The notes under the pieces: model-generated
Told to the model about the DNA's origin: nothing
Databases searched by the model: none
The model's input: only the letters and a program-made list of their open reading frames with translations
From: Alkalinema sp. FACHB-956
GTDB lineage: Bacteria > Cyanobacteriota > Cyanobacteriia > Leptolyngbyales > Leptolyngbyaceae
Assembly: GCF_014697025.1 (NCBI RefSeq)
Contig: NZ_JACJRC010000015.1
Location: 1 to 64,000, forward strand
Length of the DNA: 64,000 bases
Direction: 5' to 3'
Part shown: positions 59,958-64,000 of the stretch, in pieces
How positions within the stretch are numbered: position 1 is the stretch's first letter
How the letters are laid out: each line of letters starts with the position of its first letter
Program-made: the position numbers and the translations under genes

Positions 59958-60451
59958 TCAGGAAGACGGTGAAGATTCTTCTCTAGCTTTGCTGTTCCTT
60001 CGTTGACTTGTGATCTATCAGTTGGCTATCTTTTTGATTTCTGCATCGGGCAATAGCCTTTTACAACAAACAAGACTCACAGGTGTTGCAATAACACCAT
60101 TATTTTCTTCCAATAAACGAATACACATTACCACATGGCTTGCTCTGCATCCTGGGTTTTGAACGGGTAATGTAATTTGCTGTAAGAATGCGGTTCATGG
60201 GTGGAATGCTGCGAGAAATCTGTGGGTATTTGAGGGCATTGAGTGTCAACAAGTTCAGATTATTAGGAATTCAGCGCCTTGATCGGGTGGTCAAATGAGG
60301 ATGGAGACGAACCATTGAGGGAAGCTGTGGTCATTTGTGAACCCCTGTGTGAGAGAAAATCCGAGTTTCTCTTTTCTATCCACATGGATGATGAGCATTC
60401 ATTCAGTGCTCGCTAAGTTGAGGAAGCGTTAACCTTACTGATTAACCCGTG
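59958..60451. other. Intergenic region with a candidate oriT
   Basis: About 490 bases between divergent mobC and the actin-like gene contain no coding frame. They hold an inverted repeat GGTGTT-gcaat-AACACC (60082-60098), an 8-bp inverted repeat ACATTACC (60125-60132) and GGTAATGT (60166-60173), and between the arms CATCCTG (60148-60154), which matches the ATCCTG nick core used by MOBP-type relaxases. A weaker stem (AGAGAAA/TTTCTCT near 60354-60375) lies nearer the right gene. The layout suits oriT, and the region must also hold the promoters for both flanking operons. Confidence 0.5.
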
Positions 60452-61582
60452 ATGTCTGACCTCACGTTGACTTTCGATCCAGGCTCCTCACTCAGTAAAG
60501 TGATCTATCACTTAGCGGATGGCAGACCTCGATTGCTGCTTATGGAGCCTGAAGTGATTGAACTCAGCTTGAGTTCAATTGATGCCCACTTGAGAACCAG
60601 AGAAAGTCTTGGTATCACCCGACCTGAAGACGATGTTTGGCTGCAATGTAGTGATAGTCAGCAGTGTCAGGTGGTTGGTTATTTAGCGCGTCAGTTTCTG
60701 GCAACTGTGCAGATGAATGAGGTGAAATACGAACGGGCGTTATATAAAGTGCTGGCAGCCGTAGGAGCGATCGTCCAGCACATGGATCTACCTCGTAAGT
60801 TCTCTATTGCCATTTCTGCCCTATTACCTTACGGTGAATACCAGAACGCCCCACGCTTTCAGCAACTCCTGAAACAACATCTCAAAAATTACAGCTTTCG
60901 CGGTGAACGCCTCCAGGTCAAGCTAGAAGCCTTTGAGTGTCGCCCAGAGGGAGGTGGCTTGGCAATGGCACGAGTCATGCAGAACGGGACAGAGTGGTTC
61001 CAGCAACAAACACTGGCTGTGCTGATGTTTGGGCATCGGAATACCAGCCTATTGCTGTTTGAACGGGGCAAGCTGGCGATCGGCAACACGACTGATTTAG
61101 GCTTTCATCAACTGGTAGATAAGGTATTAAACCGCACCTCTGGTCAAAGTGCAGATGCATTAACCAGTGCAATCTATACCATTAGCAATCAGCTTGTTCC
61201 TGATAATCCACAACTTCAACATCTGGTAAAAACGCGATCGCCTACTGAACAAAAACTAGAACGCGAACAAATTGTCACTGCTATTTTGACTGCCAAAGAG
61301 GAGTACTGGTCACGATTGCAAGATTGGCTTGACACTATGCTGCCAAATGTCACCGAGGTGATTATTTCTGGTGGGGCTGCTCTTTACCTCCATGATGAAT
61401 TGGAAAGTTATTTCAATCAAACCCCGACTTATTGGGGTACTGATCTTCAGCGACGATTACAAGACCTGTTAGGACTGGATTATCGCTCGCACCGTTCAGA
61501 TGCGGAAGCGCTTTCCTTTCGTTTAATTGATGCTTTTGGAATGTATTGCGACTTTGTTGAACAGTTGGCGGAGGTCGCATGA
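60452..61582 (+). CDS. Actin-like (ParM/StbA-type) ATPase
   Basis: ATG 60452 is preceded by an in-frame GTG; no clear ribosome site is seen. The 376-residue protein opens with LTLTFDPGSSLSKVIYHLADG, the phosphate-1 loop of actin-like ATPases. It has a middle part FSIAISALLPYGEYQN and later VLMFGHRNTSLLLFERGKLA and VTEVIISGGAALYLHDEL, which fit the second phosphate loop and adenosine motif. ParM-like proteins segregate plasmids by filament formation; PRTRC clusters include a related protein D. With ParA/ParB also present, two kinds of partition-type ATPase may coexist here. The next gene overlaps by four bases. Confidence 0.7.
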   Translation: MSDLTLTFDPGSSLSKVIYHLADGRPRLLLMEPEVIELSLSSIDAHLRTRESLGITRPEDDVWLQCSDSQQCQVVGYLARQFLATVQMNEVKYERALYKVLAAVGAIVQHMDLPRKFSIAISALLPYGEYQNAPRFQQLLKQHLKNYSFRGERLQVKLEAFECRPEGGGLAMARVMQNGTEWFQQQTLAVLMFGHRNTSLLLFERGKLAIGNTTDLGFHQLVDKVLNRTSGQSADALTSAIYTISNQLVPDNPQLQHLVKTRSPTEQKLEREQIVTAILTAKEEYWSRLQDWLDTMLPNVTEVIISGGAALYLHDELESYFNQTPTYWGTDLQRRLQDLLGLDYRSHRSDAEALSFRLIDAFGMYCDFVEQLAEVA

Positions 61583-61965
61583 ACGAGATCGCTCAAACCT
61601 CTCGCAAACGTGAAGATTTCAGCTTTCGCTATTCGCCTTACACCGACACTCCAGACGGTGTGTTGACAGCATTTTTGAAGAAAGGTGATGGCGTGAGGCA
61701 GGGCAAAGAGTTGATGTTGGAGTCTGCCAGAGCTTTTTGGATGGTAGCCGCTCGGCAGGCAGAAGGTCTGTTGAGCCAGGAAGAACTACGCCAACTGGGA
61801 TTGAGCTGTTGTCGGACTCTGGAACGTCAGGCAGACTATATCCGGGAATGTTTGCAACTGCCGATTTCATCTGCTGAATCCTCAACAATTGAATATACCA
61901 AGGGCGATCGCCAAAATGGCAGTAACAAGACCGCTGAACGGGCAACCCGAACAATGTGGCAATAG
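61579..61965 (+). CDS. Small partner protein of the actin-like ATPase
   Basis: The 128-residue protein starts in an ATGA overlap with the actin-like gene. It begins NEIAQTSRKREDFSFRYSPYTDT and has a helical middle (ELMLESARAFWMVAARQAEGLLSQEELRQ, in parts) with a CC pair (LSCCRTLERQADYIRECL). No known domain is recognised. In ParM operons the second gene often encodes the DNA-binding adaptor, so this is a possible functional analogue by position only. Confidence 0.55.
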   Translation: MNEIAQTSRKREDFSFRYSPYTDTPDGVLTAFLKKGDGVRQGKELMLESARAFWMVAARQAEGLLSQEELRQLGLSCCRTLERQADYIRECLQLPISSAESSTIEYTKGDRQNGSNKTAERATRTMWQ

Positions 61966-61974
61966 GAGAGCGCA

Positions 61975-62802
61975 ATGGCAATCATTCATTTCATTGATGG
62001 TGAAAAGGGCGGTGTCGGTAAGTCTTTATTTGCTCGGGTGATGGTGCAATATTGCATCGATCGCCAGCTTCCCCATGTGTTGGTAGAAGCCGATCGCAGC
62101 AATCCTGACGTAGGGGAAGTCTATCCTGAAGGATGTGAGCGAGCTGTCTTTAGTGAAGCTGAACGCAAAGCCTACGATGCCGATCGCATTTTTGACCTGG
62201 CGATCAAAACTCCAGTGATTGTGAATCTCCCAGCTCAGGTCTTTCCAGCCGTTACCGATTGGATTGAGCGCAATGGGGTGCTGGAGATGGGGGCACAGCA
62301 TGGGGTCAGTATCTGTAAGTGGTTTATCTGCACCGGTGGCTATGACAGTGTGCAGCTTTTCATCCAATCTTTGAAGCAGTTTGATGGCAAAGTACAACAT
62401 GTTTTTGTCCGTAACTGGGGACTGTGTGATGACTGGTCTCACCTGGACAGTAGAGATGAACTACAAAAACTTCTGGCAAAGCAAAAAGTCCCCGTGCTTG
62501 ACTTTCCTAAATTTAGCTATCGAGAGCGTGATCACCTGGATGCCAAGCGAATTTCTTTTTCCAAAGGCAGGGAAAGTGGTGAACTGGGCGTTTTGGGGAA
62601 ACAGCGGCTCCATACGTTTCTCAAAAGTGCTTATCAGGCGATCGACCAGGCAAACATCTGGAAACTCTCGCAGTCGGAAGTCAGTCCTTCAAATCCAACT
62701 GCGACTGATGAACCATCATTGGAAGCTGGAAAAGCTGACATTCAAACGGCTGAACCAGCAGCAAGCGGCTCTAAATCCCGCAACAGCAAACGTTCAAGCT
62801 AA
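61975..62802 (+). CDS. MobD/TraL-like P-loop ATPase of the ParA superfamily
   Basis: GGAGAG precedes ATG 61975. The 275-residue protein has the deviant Walker A box FIDGEKGGVGKSLFARVMVQY (KGGVGKS) near residue 10, then VLVEADRSNPDVGEVYPEG, and later FVRNWGLCDDW. It ends in a low-complexity Ser/Ala/Glu tail. Similar ATPases (MobD, TraL) sit with mobilization or conjugation genes in plasmids, where their role is not well defined. Here it is the third gene of an operon that continues with a membrane protein and a lipoprotein, so it is probably part of a transfer-related or cell-surface apparatus. Confidence 0.7.
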   Translation: MAIIHFIDGEKGGVGKSLFARVMVQYCIDRQLPHVLVEADRSNPDVGEVYPEGCERAVFSEAERKAYDADRIFDLAIKTPVIVNLPAQVFPAVTDWIERNGVLEMGAQHGVSICKWFICTGGYDSVQLFIQSLKQFDGKVQHVFVRNWGLCDDWSHLDSRDELQKLLAKQKVPVLDFPKFSYRERDHLDAKRISFSKGRESGELGVLGKQRLHTFLKSAYQAIDQANIWKLSQSEVSPSNPTATDEPSLEAGKADIQTAEPAASGSKSRNSKRSS

Positions 62803-62816
62803 GGGAGGTAAGGCTG

Positions 62817-63605
62817 ATGACCAACCCCCGCCAAATAGAAGAACCTCTGGATCTGGATGATCAATTTCTGGAATCAATGGCGGCCAGAGGCAAAGGTCTA
62901 AATCGGATTCCCTACCCGACCCTGCTCGATCTGGCAATTCGCGGGAAGGATGATTCTTTCAAAGCCAGAGTATGGGAGATTGTCGTGCAAACGGGAATTG
63001 ACCCGGACGACCCAGCCTTCTTGATGCTGGTTGCAACTGGCAGGCTAGAAGTGTTGCTAGAAGACAGTCCCCAAGAGATGGAGACCATGTTTGATCAGTG
63101 GCAGACGCAGTTATATGATCGGCTCCAGACCTATGAAAAGGTAGCGATCAAGGGACACCAAAAGGCGATCGCCCAAACCGTCTCTGCCCTGATTCGTCGC
63201 ACAGAGTTTGAGCGGGCTATTCACTCGGTTCCCTCATTGATTGCAGCCGGGCTATTGCTTCTGGTTACAGCCGGATTGGGAGGATTCTTGGGCATTGCCG
63301 GACTTTCCTGGTATCAAGCCAGTCGCCCCCTCGACCCTACCGGAATCCGACAATTGACATTAGAACAAGCCAAGGCTTTAGACTGGGCAACCAGTGCTGA
63401 GGGTCAATTTTCTCAAAAGCTGATGAACTGGAATCAGGACTTGTTGAGCCGCGATCGCAATGGTCAGCTCGTCTGTACTAATGAAGTTAAGCGATTGGGG
63501 GTCACTCTGGAGATGCTGCCTAATCGAAAAGCGACTGCTGGATTCTGCACGTTATGGGTTCAGCCTCCCAATCAACGCGAATTTGCACCCGTTCAAGGAA
63601 ACTGA
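62817..63605 (+). CDS. Membrane protein of unknown function (possibly DUF6753 family)
   Basis: GGGAGG lies eight bases upstream of ATG 62817. The 262-residue protein has a cytosolic part with IDPDDPAFLMLVATGRLEVLLEDSP and helical LYDRLQTYEKVAIKGHQKAIAQ, then a single membrane segment near residues 140-165 (SLIAAGLLLLVTAGLGGFLGI) and an outside domain of 95 residues with two Cys (LVCTNEV and AGFCTLWV). I recall a similar pattern in the cyanobacterial DUF6753 family but cannot confirm it. The next gene encodes a lipoprotein, so the product may anchor a surface or transfer complex. Confidence 0.55.
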   Translation: MTNPRQIEEPLDLDDQFLESMAARGKGLNRIPYPTLLDLAIRGKDDSFKARVWEIVVQTGIDPDDPAFLMLVATGRLEVLLEDSPQEMETMFDQWQTQLYDRLQTYEKVAIKGHQKAIAQTVSALIRRTEFERAIHSVPSLIAAGLLLLVTAGLGGFLGIAGLSWYQASRPLDPTGIRQLTLEQAKALDWATSAEGQFSQKLMNWNQDLLSRDRNGQLVCTNEVKRLGVTLEMLPNRKATAGFCTLWVQPPNQREFAPVQGN

Positions 63606-63637
63606 GCATCTATTCAAAGTTCGAGGGGAATTTACCA

Positions 63638-64000
63638 ATGTGGACTTGTAAAGCTACTCAATACTGGACAGTTGTAACTGTGGCGGGGTTGCTTGCCGTT
63701 GGTTGCACTCCTCGCGCAACAACAGGAGGCGGAAATGAAGCCACTCAAGCGCAAAATTCTTCAATTCCAGAATATCCGCCGCTCTATAACGTGGATGTTG
63801 AGGTATGCGGCAACATTATTGCACCGCTCAAGGATGGAAAACGCTGCCTCACGACTCAACTTCAGCTTTGGGGTCCAGTTGGCGAGGCAAAGCTGGTTCG
63901 GGCTGGAGTTGGTCTGCCATCCGTGTCTGCCATACAGCATAAAGTTGCGATCGCCTCAAAAGGTTGCTACCCGGCATACTCCCAACCTTCACAAGAACAA
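63638..64000 (+). CDS. Putative lipoprotein (cut by right edge)
   Basis: ATG 63638 follows GAGGGG. The visible 121 codons give MWTCKATQYWTVVTVAGLLAVGC, a signal sequence with lipobox LAVGC (Cys at residue 23) followed by a Gly/Thr/Ser-rich spacer, then a region starting YNVDVEVCGNIIAPLKDGKRCL. The frame is open to the last base, so the gene is truncated by the window. Its operon position after the membrane protein and the MobD/TraL-like ATPase suggests a part in the same complex. The family is not recognised. Confidence 0.7.
   Translation, partial: MWTCKATQYWTVVTVAGLLAVGCTPRATTGGGNEATQAQNSSIPEYPPLYNVDVEVCGNIIAPLKDGKRCLTTQLQLWGPVGEAKLVRAGVGLPSVSAIQHKVAIASKGCYPAYSQPSQEQ

Overview
The window looks like a stretch of a cyanobacterial conjugative or mobilizable plasmid, or a plasmid-like integrated element. 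The octamer GCGATCGC (HIP1), typical of cyanobacterial genomes, recurs throughout in genes and intergenic DNA. Plasmid functions are plain: ParA/ParB with a perfect palindromic site, a MobC/relaxase pair, a VirB-type secretion operon, a PRTRC cluster, an actin-like ATPase and a tyrosine recombinase. I saw no rRNA, tRNA, CRISPR array or complete insertion sequence, and no replication initiator that I recognise.

Layout. (1) 1-8.9 kb: toxin/surface region. A TcA-type (Tc toxin) subunit is split over two genes; it is followed by a broken peptidoglycan-binding/GH5 hydrolase gene and a 1236-residue pectate-lyase-fold spike with six tandem modules. (2) 9.2-20.2 kb: a type IV secretion operon, all on +, with likely VirB2, VirB3-VirB4, VirB5, VirB6, VirB8, VirB10 and VirB9 equivalents. 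VirD4 and VirB11 are not seen. (3) 20.3-41.6 kb: a class 1 DISARM phage-defence locus (drmD, drmMI, drmA, drmB, drmC). Between drmMI and drmA lies an insert with a Uma2 nuclease, a DUF4926 protein, an ImmA/IrrE protein and XRE repressor, a ubiquitin-like conjugation cassette (double ubiquitin-like/E2 fusion, JAB-E1 fusion, DUF6527) and a RelE-UvrD helicase fusion. The helicase, drmA, drmB and drmC form a tightly packed run. This is the most interesting part of the window. (4) 41.6-43.7 kb: a three-gene translationally coupled operon on - with a DUF4058 protein.

(5) 43.8-47.0 kb: tyrosine recombinase, parA and parB. A 24-bp perfect palindrome lies upstream of parA and is repeated inside the parB reading frame. 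(6) 47.0-49.2 kb: a receiver-histidine kinase hybrid divergent from a NarL-type regulator. (7) 49.2-53.4 kb: a PRTRC operon on - (E, a ubiquitin-like C with a long C-terminal tail, F, E2-like B, JAB protease A, ThiF/E1) ending at a clear terminator. It is the second ubiquitin-like system of the window. (8) 53.4-58.6 kb: small plasmid or phage-like genes on -, including a Gp157-like protein, a DpdA-like tRNA-guanine-transglycosylase relative, a PP-loop ATPase and an archaeo-eukaryotic-type primase. (9) 58.6-60.4 kb: relaxase, MobC and a candidate oriT. (10) 60.4-64.0 kb: an operon on + with an actin-like ATPase, a small partner, a MobD/TraL-like P-loop ATPase, a membrane protein and a lipoprotein cut by the right edge.

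How it fits together: regions 2, 9 and 10 would move the element, regions 5 and 7 would maintain it, and region 3 would defend the host or exclude other elements. Family assignments come from reading motifs by eye. No database search was run, so membership in divergent families (VirB5, VirB6, VirB8, VirB9, PRTRC E) is less certain than for the helicases, methylase, E1, JAB, relaxase, ParA/B and integrase.
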